DNA from: Shinella sp. WSJ-2
GTDB lineage: Bacteria > Pseudomonadota > Alphaproteobacteria > Rhizobiales > Rhizobiaceae
DNA length: 63,572 bases
Direction: 5' to 3'
NCBI RefSeq assembly: GCF_003432075.1
Contig: NZ_QWBU01000017.1
Location: forward strand, 1-63,572
This document shows, in pieces, positions 1-9,858 of this stretch; the stretch's first letter is position 1, and each line of letters opens with the position of its first letter. Below the pieces are notes generated by a model that made no database searches, was not told the origin of the DNA, and saw nothing but the letters and a program-made list of their open reading frames with translations. The translations under genes were made by a program, and so were the position numbers.

Positions 1-350
1 GGGTGAGGAGACTTCCCTGGTCGCAGGCTGCTGTTTCTCTCCCGCCGCGCGATCATCGTTAACGCCGTCTTCTAGGGGCATAAAATTTGTCGGGTCTAAT
101 ATGTAGACGCTGCTTAAATTCTGACTTGGAGCCTCGGTGTCATGCACACAAGGAGTATGCGCTGCTTTCTATCCGCTTTGACTTGATCTGAACCCGTCAT
201 CTTGGTTTCCATGCAGAACTGAGCCGGCGCGGAGTCAAATCTCAGTGGAAATCAACGTCTTGCCACTCTGTTGGGAGCATATAAATGCCTGATGGCTTCA
301 GGTCCTGGTCTTTCTGGTCGTCTCCTGCGCGCCCTATTATGCTCACCGTT
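1..350. other. No gene recognised
   Basis: No convincing coding region, RNA or repeat was found here in either strand. The stretch lies outside the terminal repeat of the neighbouring IS relic and is broken by stops in all frames. It may be decayed mobile or intergenic DNA. Confidence 0.5.
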
Positions 351-1410
<1,060 letters not shown>

Positions 1411-1451
1411 AGTTAATACGGCAAAATGCTCTACCAACTGCGCCACAAAGC
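1411..1451 (-). pseudogene. tRNA-like 5' half remnant
   Basis: On the minus strand, starting at 1451, the sequence gctttgtggcgcagttggta then gagc reads like the acceptor strand, D-arm and box A of a tRNA. The match breaks down after the D-arm, where the IS terminal repeat begins at 1410. The D-stem carries one mismatch and the anticodon arm is unreadable, so the amino acid cannot be assigned. It is either a tRNA cut by the insertion or a chance D-arm-like sequence. Confidence 0.4.
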
Positions 1452-1677
1452 GAGAAACAATCTCTTCTGAATCTAATCAATGAGGCCTGAGCCTAGGCTC
1501 GTCCGCAGCAGGGAGCCCATGTTCGGATCGTAAATGTTCGGATGATTGCGGGTCTTCAACGGGGGGAAGGCCTGCAAGCCGAGCGCTTCGCCCACCCCGC
1601 GCAGCCTCCACGTAACAGGCGGCGTCCTCGTCATTTCAGCGGCTTTGCCTGCGGGTCGTCCTGTCGTTGAATGAATT
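1452..1677. other. Intergenic stretch, no gene seen
   Basis: No coding region was identified between the tRNA-like fragment and the lsrB terminator. It contains only short repeats of the word atgttcgga. Confidence 0.5.
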
Positions 1678-1703
1678 CGGCGGGCAGCCGGAGCCGCCCG
1701 CCG
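1678..1703 (-). terminator. Hairpin downstream of lsrB
   Basis: A perfect 8-bp inverted repeat (cggcgggc at 1678-1685, gcccgccg at 1696-1703) lies 11 bases beyond the lsrB stop. No run of T follows on the minus strand, so termination efficiency is uncertain. It may instead protect the mRNA 3' end. Confidence 0.45.
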
Positions 1704-1714
1704 CTCACGCGTTA

Positions 1715-2746
1715 TCAGAAATCGAAGTTGGCAATATTGTCCTTGGTAAAGACGGTGCGTTCCGGTAGCAGGACGATGCCGTTGCCATCGGCTTCATAGT
1801 CGTAACCCTGCACCTTGTTGGCCGAAACCTCGACGGTGCCAACGCCGGGGATTTCCAGCTTGTCCCCGACCTTCATCGGGCCGTTCTTCAGGACATGATC
1901 GGCCACGAAGACCGAGATTTTTCCCTGCTGCGTCACATCCCACAAGCCGAAGCGCTGGATAGTGCCACGCTCGATATAGGGGCGCATGACGTTCGGCGTC
2001 GAGAAGCCGACGATGGTGACGCCATCGGCGCGCTTCAGATTTTCCGCAGCCTGCGCGGCGGCCGGCAGCGCGTTGGCGTCGGGTGCGATGATCGCATCGA
2101 GGTCCGGATAGGTCTGCAGGATGCTTTCGGCCGTCTGGAGCGACTTCTGTGCATCATTGTAGCCATATTGGGTGGTGACGATTTCCCAGCCCGGATGTTC
2201 CTTGGCGATCTTCGCCTTGGCGGCTTCCGCCCATGCGTTCTGGTCAGTCACCGTCGGGCTCGAATAGAAGAAGGCGACTTTGGCCTTTTCCTTAGTCACG
2301 CCTTCGGCCGCCATGTCGACCAGGAGGCCGCCGAGCTGTTCGGGTGTGCCTTGGTTGATATAGTAGCTGCGGCAATCCGGGTTGACGTCGCTATCCCAGG
2401 TCATGACAAGAACGCCGCGATCCATTGCGCGCTTCAGCGCCGGGCAAAGGCCGTCCGGCGAGACGGAGGAGACGATGATCGCGTTATAGCCCTGATTGAC
2501 GAAGTTGTTGATGAATTGCACCTGCCCGGAAACGCTGGGCTCGGTGGGGCCGTCATAGGTGACCTTGACGCCCAGTTCCTCGCCAGCCTTCGTCGCGCCC
2601 GCGCCGCCTGACGTGAAGAAACCGACGCCCACCAGCTTGGGGATGAAGGCGATCTGGCTTTCAGCATTTGCCACGCCGGCGGCAAGTATAGTGCCGGCAA
2701 GAAGCGCGGCGGCGAGCACACGGGATTTCAATACGGTCTTGTTCAT
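1715..2746 (-). CDS. lsrB: AI-2 periplasmic binding protein LsrB
   Basis: This is the solute receptor of the Lsr importer; it captures R-THMF, the AI-2 signal, in the periplasm. The 343-residue product matches the enterobacterial LsrB length of 340. It begins with a signal peptide ending ANA at residue 28. Conserved blocks include [27 protein letters not shown] and [17 protein letters not shown]. The six AI-2 contacts known from Salmonella LsrB are present: Lys37, the Asp of MTWDSD, Asp-Gln of TVTDQN, and Pro and Ala of APDANA. The start at 2746 has GGAGG nine bases upstream; an ATG two codons earlier is too close to it. It is the last gene of the lsrACDB unit. Confidence 0.96.
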   Translation of the reverse strand: MNKTVLKSRVLAAALLAGTILAAGVANAESQIAFIPKLVGVGFFTSGGAGATKAGEELGVKVTYDGPTEPSVSGQVQFINNFVNQGYNAIIVSSVSPDGLCPALKRAMDRGVLVMTWDSDVNPDCRSYYINQGTPEQLGGLLVDMAAEGVTKEKAKVAFFYSSPTVTDQNAWAEAAKAKIAKEHPGWEIVTTQYGYNDAQKSLQTAESILQTYPDLDAIIAPDANALPAAAQAAENLKRADGVTIVGFSTPNVMRPYIERGTIQRFGLWDVTQQGKISVFVADHVLKNGPMKVGDKLEIPGVGTVEVSANKVQGYDYEADGNGIVLLPERTVFTKDNIANFDF

Positions 2747-2748
2747 TC

Positions 2749-3762
2749 TCATTCTCCTCCTGAAGTGATTGTCGCCCGGGTTTGTTTCTTTTGCCGGGCG
2801 ACGGCGATGAAATCGGCCAGTATTGCGCTTCCTTGACGCAATGCGACCGCGACAACCAGCAACCCTCCCGAAAGTGCGCTGGAAATCTGGCTGGGGACAC
2901 CGGCCGCCTGCAGGCCCTGCTGCAGATAGCCGATGACGAAAGTGGCGATGAGCGTGCCAAGGATGGAGCCCTGGCCGCCATAGATGGAGGCGCCGCCGAG
3001 CACCGCCGCGGTAACGGCCGGCAGTAGCGTCGCCGAGCCGAGATCGACGCGCGCCGAGCCGAAATAAGCCGACATGACCAAACCAGCGATGGCGGCTGAG
3101 ACGCCCGTAACGACATAGGTGATCGTCTGCACGCGGGCGACCTGGATACCGGCGAAGCGCGCTGCGTTTCCTGACTGGCCGCACAGGAAAACAGCACGAC
3201 CAAATCGGGTGAAATGCAGTAGAACCACCAGCACCAATGCGAGGGCGAGGAACAGGGCGAGAGGTGCCGGCAGGCCGAGGAATTCGGCATAGCCGAAGGC
3301 ATTGAAGGCCTCCGGGAAGTTGCCGATGCCTTCGTAACCGCCTGCGCCGACAAGACCGGAGGCGACCGTCGCCGTTCCCTGGAAGAGATACAGGCTGCCG
3401 AGTGTGACGACGAGCGGCTGAATTTTCGACAGATGTATGATGCTAGCGTTGAGAAGCCCGCAGAGCGCGCCGGAGGCCAGCGCAAGCGCGATAGCAAGCG
3501 GCAGCGGGACGCCGTAGAAGGTGGCGACGCCAAAGACGATGGCCGCAAGGCCGATCACCGAGGCAAAGGAGACATCGATGCCGCCGGCTATAATGACAAG
3601 TGTCAACGGCAGGGCGACGATGCCGATCTGCACAAAGTCCGATGTGCCGTAAATCAGGTTCGCGATGTTGAGAAAGCGCGGATTGACAAGCCCGAAGACG
3701 ACGAGTTCGACGACGAGCATGGCGAGAAGGGCGGTCTCCCAGCGGAAGAACAGTTTTTTCAT
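2749..3762 (-). CDS. lsrD: AI-2 ABC transporter permease LsrD
   Basis: This inner-membrane permease is one of the two channel subunits of the Lsr importer. The 337-residue protein has about eight to ten hydrophobic segments and the BPD_transp_2 pattern of carbohydrate importers, including [15 protein letters not shown] near residue 60 and [12 protein letters not shown] near 265. Its ATG overlaps the lsrC stop by four bases, indicating translational coupling. lsrB follows after two bases. Assignment as LsrD rather than LsrC rests on gene order and on the LsrB and LsrA identities. Confidence 0.9.
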   Translation of the reverse strand: MKKLFFRWETALLAMLVVELVVFGLVNPRFLNIANLIYGTSDFVQIGIVALPLTLVIIAGGIDVSFASVIGLAAIVFGVATFYGVPLPLAIALALASGALCGLLNASIIHLSKIQPLVVTLGSLYLFQGTATVASGLVGAGGYEGIGNFPEAFNAFGYAEFLGLPAPLALFLALALVLVVLLHFTRFGRAVFLCGQSGNAARFAGIQVARVQTITYVVTGVSAAIAGLVMSAYFGSARVDLGSATLLPAVTAAVLGGASIYGGQGSILGTLIATFVIGYLQQGLQAAGVPSQISSALSGGLLVVAVALRQGSAILADFIAVARQKKQTRATITSGGE

Positions 3763-4790
3763 CGGCCTGCCTCCACGGTGAGTGCCGCCGTCGGCTCGCT
3801 GGATGGGGTGTGACTACGCTCGTGCACGGTATACCGGCGAGCACGGATGCGCCGGTCGATGATCTGGCGGATGCGACCGTCGAGCAGCAGCACCGACAGG
3901 AGGATTGCTCCGGCGATGAAGTCGTTCCAGTAAGCGGGGATTTTGAGGAAGACGAGTGCGCTGTCGATCGAGGTGATGAAGATGACGGCGGAGAAGACGC
4001 CCGCAACCGAACCGGTGCCGCCTAACAGGCTTACTCCGCCGAGCACGTTGACAGCGATGGCTTTCAGCTCGAGGCCGCTGCCGGCCTGGTTTGGAATGAA
4101 GCCGATCTGTGCGGCGAAGACGAGGCCGGCGAACGCGGCGCAGACGCCGATGGCGACAAAGGCCGTGAACTGCACAACCTTGACCGGCACACCAAGATGA
4201 TGCGCGGCTGCCCTGTTGTCGCCAACGGCATAGAAGTACCGGCCGAAGCGTGTCTTGCGTAGTACGGCCCATGCGAGGACGACGAGAGCAAGCACGACCA
4301 CCGTCAGTGCCGAGAAGCCAAAGCCGAGATTGGCGGCGAGTGCCTTCAAGCCTTGCGGCAAGTCCTCGATCCAACGTCCACCCGTCAGAACCAGCATGAT
4401 ACCGCGATAAAGGCCAAGTGTACCCAGCGTCGCGACAATAGAGGGAATGCCAAGATACGCGACCATGAGCCCATTGAAGGCGCCGGCGAGTGCTCCGGTC
4501 GCCAGGCAGAAGGCAACGGCGAGCGGTAAGCTGACGCCGGCATTTAGCGACAGGCCGAGCACGGCGGCACTGAGACCGAGGATCGAACCGCTCGAGACGT
4601 CAATGTTACGTGTCAGGATGACGATCATCGTGCCGAGCGATATGAGCATCAGCACGAGGCTGTTGGAGACGACGACGGAGGCTGTGGCGACGGAGAGATA
4701 GCCGGGCGCGGTGGCGCCGATGGCGGCATAGGCGACGGCGAGAACGGCGATGAGCGTTGCGACGCGGTTGCGCGCGATAAGGTCAAGCAT
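3759..4790 (-). CDS. lsrC: AI-2 ABC transporter permease LsrC
   Basis: This is the second channel subunit of the AI-2 importer. The 343-residue membrane protein has the motifs TRNIDVSSGSILGLSAAVLG near residue 60 and GGVSLLGGTGSVAG near 265. The chosen ATG at 4790 overlaps the last codons of lsrA by eight bases and sits behind a gaggcc sequence. The open frame continues upstream to 5009, but that part only shadows lsrA in another frame. The C-terminal extension after the last membrane segment is basic and probably cytoplasmic. Confidence 0.9.
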   Translation of the reverse strand: MLDLIARNRVATLIAVLAVAYAAIGATAPGYLSVATASVVVSNSLVLMLISLGTMIVILTRNIDVSSGSILGLSAAVLGLSLNAGVSLPLAVAFCLATGALAGAFNGLMVAYLGIPSIVATLGTLGLYRGIMLVLTGGRWIEDLPQGLKALAANLGFGFSALTVVVLALVVLAWAVLRKTRFGRYFYAVGDNRAAAHHLGVPVKVVQFTAFVAIGVCAAFAGLVFAAQIGFIPNQAGSGLELKAIAVNVLGGVSLLGGTGSVAGVFSAVIFITSIDSALVFLKIPAYWNDFIAGAILLSVLLLDGRIRQIIDRRIRARRYTVHERSHTPSSEPTAALTVEAGR

Positions 4791-6285
4791 GGCGGGCCTC
4801 CGAGGCGCCGAAGGCGAGGCGAGCGATGGCGTCGACCGAGATGTCATCCGTGAGTTCGCCGCCGGACTGGCCGAAGGCCATGACCTCGACGCGGTTGGCG
4901 AGTTGCTCGATCTCGTCGAAATCGGACGAGATGAGAATGATGGCGACGCCGTCGTCGGCGAGCTGGCGAATGATGTCGTAGATATCGTTGCGGGCTGCCA
5001 CATCGACACCGCGTGTCGGTTCGTCGAGGATCAGCACCTTCGGCCGGGCGGACAGGCACTTCGCCAGCAACACCTTCTGCTGGTTGCCACCTGAAAGCCC
5101 GCGCGCCTCCTGGCCGGGGCCCGTGCACTTGATGCCCAGGCTGGTACGGAATGTGTCGAATACCTTTCGCTCCGCGCCGGGGCGCAGGAAGAAGGGTAGG
5201 CGGTGCACGAGATAGGACGAGACGTTCCAGAACAGCGGCGCTTCGAGGAAGAGACCGTGTTGCTGACGATCCTCCGGCAGGTAGACCAGCCCACGGTCGA
5301 TGCACCGTCGCGGAGAGCGTTTCGTCAGTTCCGTACCGTCAAAGACGACGCTGCCCGCGATCTGGGGGCGAAGGCCGAAAAGCGTTTCGGCAAATTCCGT
5401 GCGTCCCGCACCAACGACGCCGGCTAGGCCGAGGATTTCGCCGGCCCTGACGTCTAGGCTGATGTTGCGGAAGCCTTCGCCGCTGAGACCCTTAACGCTG
5501 AGGCGGGGCTTGCCGATCTGCGAGATTTTGCGGCCGGTCCCGTCCCTGCCGGACGTTTCCGTGATCTGCACGCGGCTCATAGCCTCGATAACGTCGGCGT
5601 CGCTGTAGTCGTCGAGCAGGCCGGAGAGTACGATCACGCCGTCGCGCAGCACGCTGATCGTGCCGCAGATTTCGCGAATTTCACGCAGCTTATGGGAGAT
5701 GAAGAAGATGCCGACGCCCTGTGCCTGCAATTTACGCACGCGCTGGAAAAGTGCGTTCGTCTCAAAGGGGGTGAGGGCGGAGGTGGGCTCGTCAAGGATC
5801 AGCACGCGCGCATCGCGCACCAGGCCGCGTAGGATCTCGACGATCTGCCGCTCGGCGATTTCGAGGCCGGCGGCCTGGGCGTCCAGGTCAAGAGACACCG
5901 AGAGTTCGGCGATAAGCTGCTCGACACGCGGACGCAGCGCCCTGGGCGAGGCGGTAAGGCCGAGGCAGATGTTTTCGAGGACACTCTGGTTGGGTAGGAT
6001 ATGCGCTTCCTGCGGCACCAGATAAAGGCCGAGCTCCTGGGCATAAGCCGGCGAGGCATGGGCCAGCGCCCGGCCGTTGATCTCGACCGCGCCGGAATTG
6101 GCTGGGATGACGCCGGACATGATCTTCATGAGGCTGGACTTGCCGGCGCCGTTGCCGCCGAGAAGGGCATGCACCTCTCCCGCCTTGAGGGTGAGCGAAA
6201 CGCCCTTCAACACCGGTACGACGCCGTAGGACTTCCAGATGTCGGTCAGCTTCGCGACCCTCCCGGTCGCCGGGCTATACGCCAT
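4783..6285 (-). CDS. lsrA: AI-2 ABC transporter ATP-binding protein LsrA
   Basis: This is the double-domain ATPase that powers AI-2 import. The product is 500 residues. The first nucleotide-binding domain has GGNGAGKS at 43-50 and ILDEPTSAL near 165, with a degenerate signature. The second has the relaxed Walker A GVVGAGRTE, the signature LSGGNQQK and the Walker B VLILDEPTRGVD, as usual for carbohydrate-type importers. An ATG five codons upstream (6300) has no ribosome site, whereas 6285 is preceded by cagg. It is first in lsrACDB and divergent from lsrR. Confidence 0.94.
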   Translation of the reverse strand: MAYSPATGRVAKLTDIWKSYGVVPVLKGVSLTLKAGEVHALLGGNGAGKSSLMKIMSGVIPANSGAVEINGRALAHASPAYAQELGLYLVPQEAHILPNQSVLENICLGLTASPRALRPRVEQLIAELSVSLDLDAQAAGLEIAERQIVEILRGLVRDARVLILDEPTSALTPFETNALFQRVRKLQAQGVGIFFISHKLREIREICGTISVLRDGVIVLSGLLDDYSDADVIEAMSRVQITETSGRDGTGRKISQIGKPRLSVKGLSGEGFRNISLDVRAGEILGLAGVVGAGRTEFAETLFGLRPQIAGSVVFDGTELTKRSPRRCIDRGLVYLPEDRQQHGLFLEAPLFWNVSSYLVHRLPFFLRPGAERKVFDTFRTSLGIKCTGPGQEARGLSGGNQQKVLLAKCLSARPKVLILDEPTRGVDVAARNDIYDIIRQLADDGVAIILISSDFDEIEQLANRVEVMAFGQSGGELTDDISVDAIARLAFGASEARHA

Positions 6286-6319
6286 TCTGCACCTGTTCAT
6301 ATGTAACTTATATCAATCA

Positions 6320-6328
6320 TGTGATCAT
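6320..6328 (-). promoter_or_regulatory. Candidate LsrR operator near lsrA
   Basis: On the minus strand this reads atgatcaca, identical to the copy near lsrR. It lies 35-43 bases upstream of the lsrA start. An LsrR role is inferred only from duplication and position. Confidence 0.35.
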
Positions 6329-6493
6329 AGCGATGCGAGGTCGTCAATATGCGCAGAACAGGCGTCAAGGTGGAAATTGCATAATATTGCGCTGCAAAAT
6401 ATGATTTATCCGCAAAAATCAAGGAATTGCGACGGTCAAGAATTTTTTGCCGCCCGGATGCGTTGACGTATCAAAAGTTTTTTTGCTATTCAA

Positions 6494-6502
6494 ATGATCA
6501 CA
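6494..6502 (+). promoter_or_regulatory. Candidate LsrR operator near lsrR
   Basis: The 9-mer atgatcaca lies immediately downstream of the proposed lsrR -10 element, where a bound repressor would block initiation. The same 9-mer occurs inverted at 6320-6328. Confidence 0.35.
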
Positions 6503-6525
6503 AATCGACCGAGAGGGCCGCTTGC

Positions 6526-7473
6526 ATGGCGTCGGATAACGGGGAATGGAGCTACGCCGATACGGACGAGGAGATCCTCACCCGCATCGCCTGGTATTAT
6601 TACAACGACGGGCTCACGCAGAATGAGATCGGCGAAAAGCTCAACATGTCGCGCATCAAGGTGTCGCGCCTACTCGAAAGTGGTCGCCGCTCGGGCATCA
6701 TCCAGGTGCGCATCAACTCGCGCTATCAGGGCTGTCTTGCGCTGGAGCGTCAGATCAAGGAGCGCTATGGTCTTCTGGAAGCCTATGTCGTGCCGCAACT
6801 TCCTGATCAGGACCCGAGCGACCGACTCGGCCAAGCAGCCGCGCAGTTCCTTATGCAACGGTTGCAGACGGACGACCTTCTAGCGGTCGGCTGGGGTGCG
6901 ACGGTCTCGAACACCATCCAACGGCTCGGCCATCTGGCCAACGAACGCAATATAGGCCTCGTCAGTCTCACCGGCGGCGTCGGCACCTATGTCGATGGCA
7001 TGCGCACGGCCAATTGGGGCAGCGGCGTGCACCTGGTGCCCGCGCCGCTTGTCGTGCGCGACCCGAGTGTGGCGCGCAACCTTTCATCCGAACCTGCCGT
7101 CTCCAACCTGCTCGACATGGCGCTTAACGCTACCTATCAGCTTGTGGGTATTGGTGAGCTTTCTGCGGCCTCGACGGTGGTCCGCGCCGGCTACGTCAGT
7201 CCCGACGAGGTGGAACCGCTACGCCGCAAGGGCGCGGTCGGCGATATCCTCTGCCAGTTTTACAACGAGCGCGGCGAGCCGCTCGACCTACCTTTGCATG
7301 ATCGGGTGATCGGCGTGAAGCTCGCGGCTTTGTCGCGCGCCGAAAAGGTCGTCGCGGCTGCCGGTGGGCTTCAGAAGGTGCAGGCCATACACGCGGCGCT
7401 ACGGGGAAAATTCGTCGGCATCCTCATTACCGACGAGACGACGGCTGCTGGTCTCATCGAACTCAAGGACTGA
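6526..7473 (+). CDS. lsrR: Transcriptional regulator LsrR (AI-2 responsive)
   Basis: This SorC/DeoR-type repressor of the lsr genes is expected to be relieved by phospho-AI-2. The 315-residue product matches the 317 of the enterobacterial protein. An N-terminal helix-turn-helix spans about residues 29-62 (LTQNEIGEKLNMSRIKVSRL). It is followed by the sugar-phosphate-binding domain with GWGATVSNTIQRL and SLTGGVGTYVDGM. The ATG at 6526 gives the family length; an upstream in-frame extension to 6427 overlaps the promoter and is unlikely. lsrK starts three bases after the stop, so regulator and kinase are co-transcribed. Confidence 0.93.
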   Translation: MASDNGEWSYADTDEEILTRIAWYYYNDGLTQNEIGEKLNMSRIKVSRLLESGRRSGIIQVRINSRYQGCLALERQIKERYGLLEAYVVPQLPDQDPSDRLGQAAAQFLMQRLQTDDLLAVGWGATVSNTIQRLGHLANERNIGLVSLTGGVGTYVDGMRTANWGSGVHLVPAPLVVRDPSVARNLSSEPAVSNLLDMALNATYQLVGIGELSAASTVVRAGYVSPDEVEPLRRKGAVGDILCQFYNERGEPLDLPLHDRVIGVKLAALSRAEKVVAAAGGLQKVQAIHAALRGKFVGILITDETTAAGLIELKD

Positions 7474-7476
7474 ATT

Positions 7477-9039
7477 ATGAAGACTTCCTATCTGCTGGCC
7501 GTCGATGCCGGCACAGGCAGCGGCCGGGCCGTGATCTTCGATGAGAGCGGCAACCAGATCGCCAGCGCCCAGCATGAATGGTGGCACAAGACCGACCCGC
7601 GTTTCCCGGGCTCGATGGATTTCGACGTGGAGGGTAACTGGTCCTTGCTCTCGCGCGCCATCCGGCAGGCGATATCCGAAGCCGGCATTGCAAGAAGCGA
7701 TATACGGGCCGTTAGCGCAACCAGCATGCGCGAAGCCTTCGTTGCCTATGATCGTGGCGGGCGGGAAATCTGGGCTTGCGCCAATGTCGATAGCCGTGCG
7801 GTCAGCGAAGTGCGGGATCTGAAACGCGACTATCCCGGGTTGGAGCACGATCTCTATGCGGAGACTGGCCAAACCTTCGCACTCGGCGCCTTGCCGCGCC
7901 TTCTTTGGTTGAAGCGCAACCTGCCGGATGTCTATGCCAACATTGATCGCATCAGCATGCTGTCGGATTGGGTCCTGGCCCGCCTTTCCGGCATCATTGC
8001 AAGCGACCCCTCAAATGCCGGAACGACCGGCCTCTACAGCCTTTCCAAGCGCGATTGGGTGCCGGAAGCGATGGCGAAGACCGGCATGCGCGGGGATATC
8101 TTTCCCGAGAGCGTCGAGCCAGGCACAGTCATCGGCCGCGTCACGGACAGGGCTGCAGAGGAAACGGGGCTTGCTCCCGGCACATGTGTCGTCATGGGTG
8201 GCGGTGACTGCCAGAGTGGCGCGGCAGCGATCGGCGTCGTCAATGAAGGCGACTGCGCAGTGCTTGGCGGTACCTTCTGGCAGCAGGTGGTAAATGTCGG
8301 CCCCGCCGTATCCGATCCGTCGATGAACCTGCGCATCAATCCGCATGTCGTCACCGGTCTCAACCAGGCAGAGGCGATCAGCTTTTTCGTCGGCATCGTC
8401 ATGCGCTGGTTCCGCGACAGTTTTGGCGCGGAGGAAGTCGCTGCGGCGGGTCCGGGCGGTGATGCCTATAGGCTGCTTGAGGAGAAGTCGGCCGGGGTGC
8501 CGGTCGGCGCCTACGGTATCATCCCGGTCTTCTCCGACGTCATGCGTTATGGCAATTGGTATCACGCCGCGCCGTCGTTACTGAACCTTTCCATCGATCC
8601 GGAGAAGTCCGGCAAGGCCGCGATCTTCCGCGCATTGCAGGAAAATGCCGCTATCGTGGCAGCACGAAACCTCTCGGCGATCTTCAAGCTCTCCGGTAAA
8701 ACGCCCGACAAGATTGTCTTCGCCGCGGGCGCATCGAAATCCGCCCACTGGTCACAGATCCTGTCGGACGCGACCGGGCTTCCGGTTGTCACGCCCGTCG
8801 TCAAGGAAGCGACCGCGCTTGGCTGCGCGGCGGCGGCGGCGATCGGCATCGGCCTGCGCCGGGATTTCGTCGAGGCGGCGGAAGGTTGGGTGCGCTGGGA
8901 CAAGAGATTCGAGCCGAACTTCGAACACAAAGCCATCTACGACGACGCCGGCGAGCGCTGGGCACGGGCCTATGCGCTGCAGCGCCAGCTCGTCGACGAG
9001 GGCGTCACCACGGCCATGTGGAAGGCGCCGGGCCTTTGA
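7477..9039 (+). CDS. lsrK: Autoinducer-2 kinase LsrK
   Basis: This FGGY-family kinase phosphorylates imported AI-2 (DPD) at C5, trapping it in the cytoplasm and producing the LsrR ligand. The 520-residue protein starts with the ATP-phosphate loop DAGTGSGRAVIF at residues 10-21. It keeps LsrK-specific stretches such as WACANVDSRA, SDPSNAGTTGLYSL, LGGTFWQQVVNVG and NPHVVTG, and ends MWKAPGL like the E. coli enzyme. The C-terminal FGGY domain holds KEATALGCAAAAAIG. It lies between lsrR and lsrG in one rightward transcript, an arrangement unlike E. coli, where lsrRK is divergent from lsrACDBFG. Confidence 0.95.
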   Translation: MKTSYLLAVDAGTGSGRAVIFDESGNQIASAQHEWWHKTDPRFPGSMDFDVEGNWSLLSRAIRQAISEAGIARSDIRAVSATSMREAFVAYDRGGREIWACANVDSRAVSEVRDLKRDYPGLEHDLYAETGQTFALGALPRLLWLKRNLPDVYANIDRISMLSDWVLARLSGIIASDPSNAGTTGLYSLSKRDWVPEAMAKTGMRGDIFPESVEPGTVIGRVTDRAAEETGLAPGTCVVMGGGDCQSGAAAIGVVNEGDCAVLGGTFWQQVVNVGPAVSDPSMNLRINPHVVTGLNQAEAISFFVGIVMRWFRDSFGAEEVAAAGPGGDAYRLLEEKSAGVPVGAYGIIPVFSDVMRYGNWYHAAPSLLNLSIDPEKSGKAAIFRALQENAAIVAARNLSAIFKLSGKTPDKIVFAAGASKSAHWSQILSDATGLPVVTPVVKEATALGCAAAAAIGIGLRRDFVEAAEGWVRWDKRFEPNFEHKAIYDDAGERWARAYALQRQLVDEGVTTAMWKAPGL

Positions 9040-9078
9040 CCCCTTCAGCCGAGATTTCAACATAACAGGGATTTAGAC

Positions 9079-9384
9079 ATGCTCATCCAGATGGTCAGCA
9101 TCAATGTCAAGCAGGGCCATGCCGCAGAATTTTTGGAGGCATTCCGCATAAATTACGAAGGCACCCGACAGGAGCCGGGAAACCTGAGATTTGATGTGTT
9201 GCGCGACCCGCAGGACGATCACAGTTTCACGATCTACGAGGTCTTCAAGTCCGCGGAGGCACTCGACGAGCACCGGAAGACCGCGCATTATCAGGAATGT
9301 GTGCGTCGGATCGATCCAATCCTCTCCGGCCCCCGCACGAAGACGTTCTACCATGTCGAGATGGCGGATTTTACGGACGCTTGA
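9079..9384 (+). CDS. lsrG: Phospho-AI-2 isomerase LsrG
   Basis: This small ferredoxin-fold (antibiotic biosynthesis monooxygenase superfamily) enzyme isomerises phospho-DPD during AI-2 breakdown. The 101-residue product contains the family pattern EPGNLRFDVLRDPQD, FTIYEVFKSAEALDEHRKT and LSGPRTK. It is close in size to the 96-residue E. coli LsrG. It follows lsrK by 39 bases. The next enzyme of the pathway, the thiolase LsrF, is normally adjacent to lsrG but is absent here. An IS relic begins about 35 bases downstream, which suggests loss by IS-mediated deletion. Confidence 0.92.
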   Translation: MLIQMVSINVKQGHAAEFLEAFRINYEGTRQEPGNLRFDVLRDPQDDHSFTIYEVFKSAEALDEHRKTAHYQECVRRIDPILSGPRTKTFYHVEMADFTDA

Positions 9385-9419
9385 CCACGGTCTGGCGTGA
9401 CTCACGGGTTGGCCGCACG

Positions 9420-9858
9420 ATACGGTTTGCACCGCCAGGATTTGCGGGGTGCCGTATGGTTTAAGGTTATGCGGCCCTGGTTTGTTCGTCCATTATGGCG
9501 TGGTACCGTTCTTCGGCCTTGCGGAATGTTGGCGATGGCTCGGAAGGCGTCGGTGGTTGAACGGTCGCCCCACTACAGGACGGCGAATTACACCGCTTGG
9601 AAATTCCTCACTGGCCCGCGCCGATGGGTGATCTCGGCCAGAGCGTTGTCGTAACTGTCGCCGACGCTTCCGACAGACGGCTCGATGCAAGCTTCTGCCA
9701 GTCGCTCGGAATACCTAATGGACACATATTGGATGCTACGATGCAAGTGATGCACGAGGCCGCCGCCATGAGCGGGACGCTGATCATGAATAAGTGCGCT
9801 CAACGACGAAGCTCCACTTCCTAGGAAATTGGAGCCTCCGCCAAAAACGGCCGGTTTA
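9420..9858 (-). mobile_element. Decayed IS3-family insertion sequence (right copy)
   Basis: This is an internally deleted relative of the element at 351-1410. Both right ends share ttatgcggccc (here near 9467). Both left ends carry an agctccactt-type segment before the terminal repeat. Only about 440 bases remain. Transposase fragments on the minus strand include QRPAHGGGLVHHL, IQYVSIRYSERLAEA and SVGSVGDSYDNALAEI, in shifted frames. The left terminal repeat reads taaaccggccg on the minus strand, and its first three bases form the stop codon of the adjacent LysR gene. Confidence 0.8.
9588..9800 (-). pseudogene. IS3-family transposase orfB fragment
   Basis: About 70 codons of the orfB integrase core survive, including VSIRYSERLAEACIEPSVGSVGDSYDNA split across the normal alignment. 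The upstream half of the gene has been deleted. Downstream the frame is lost after GPVRNFQAV. It is non-functional. Confidence 0.8.

Larger units (their letters stand above)
6286..6525. promoter_or_regulatory. Divergent lsrA/lsrR promoter region
   Basis: AT-rich 240-base gap between divergent transcripts. For lsrR a good promoter is visible: TTGACG at 6463-6468 and CTATTC at 6486-6491, separated by 17 bases, close to the rhizobial CTTGAC-N17-CTATAT pattern. The lsrA promoter is not clear. Two inverted copies of a 9-mer, listed separately, sit close to each gene. Confidence 0.6.

Noticed and set aside
1411-1451. Functional tRNA gene
   Set aside because: Only the 5' half is recognisable, with a D-stem mismatch and no anticodon or T-arm.
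2747-3184. N-terminal extension of the lsrB frame to 489 residues
   Set aside because: The upstream part is an out-of-frame reading of lsrD; the signal peptide and ribosome site place the start at 2746.
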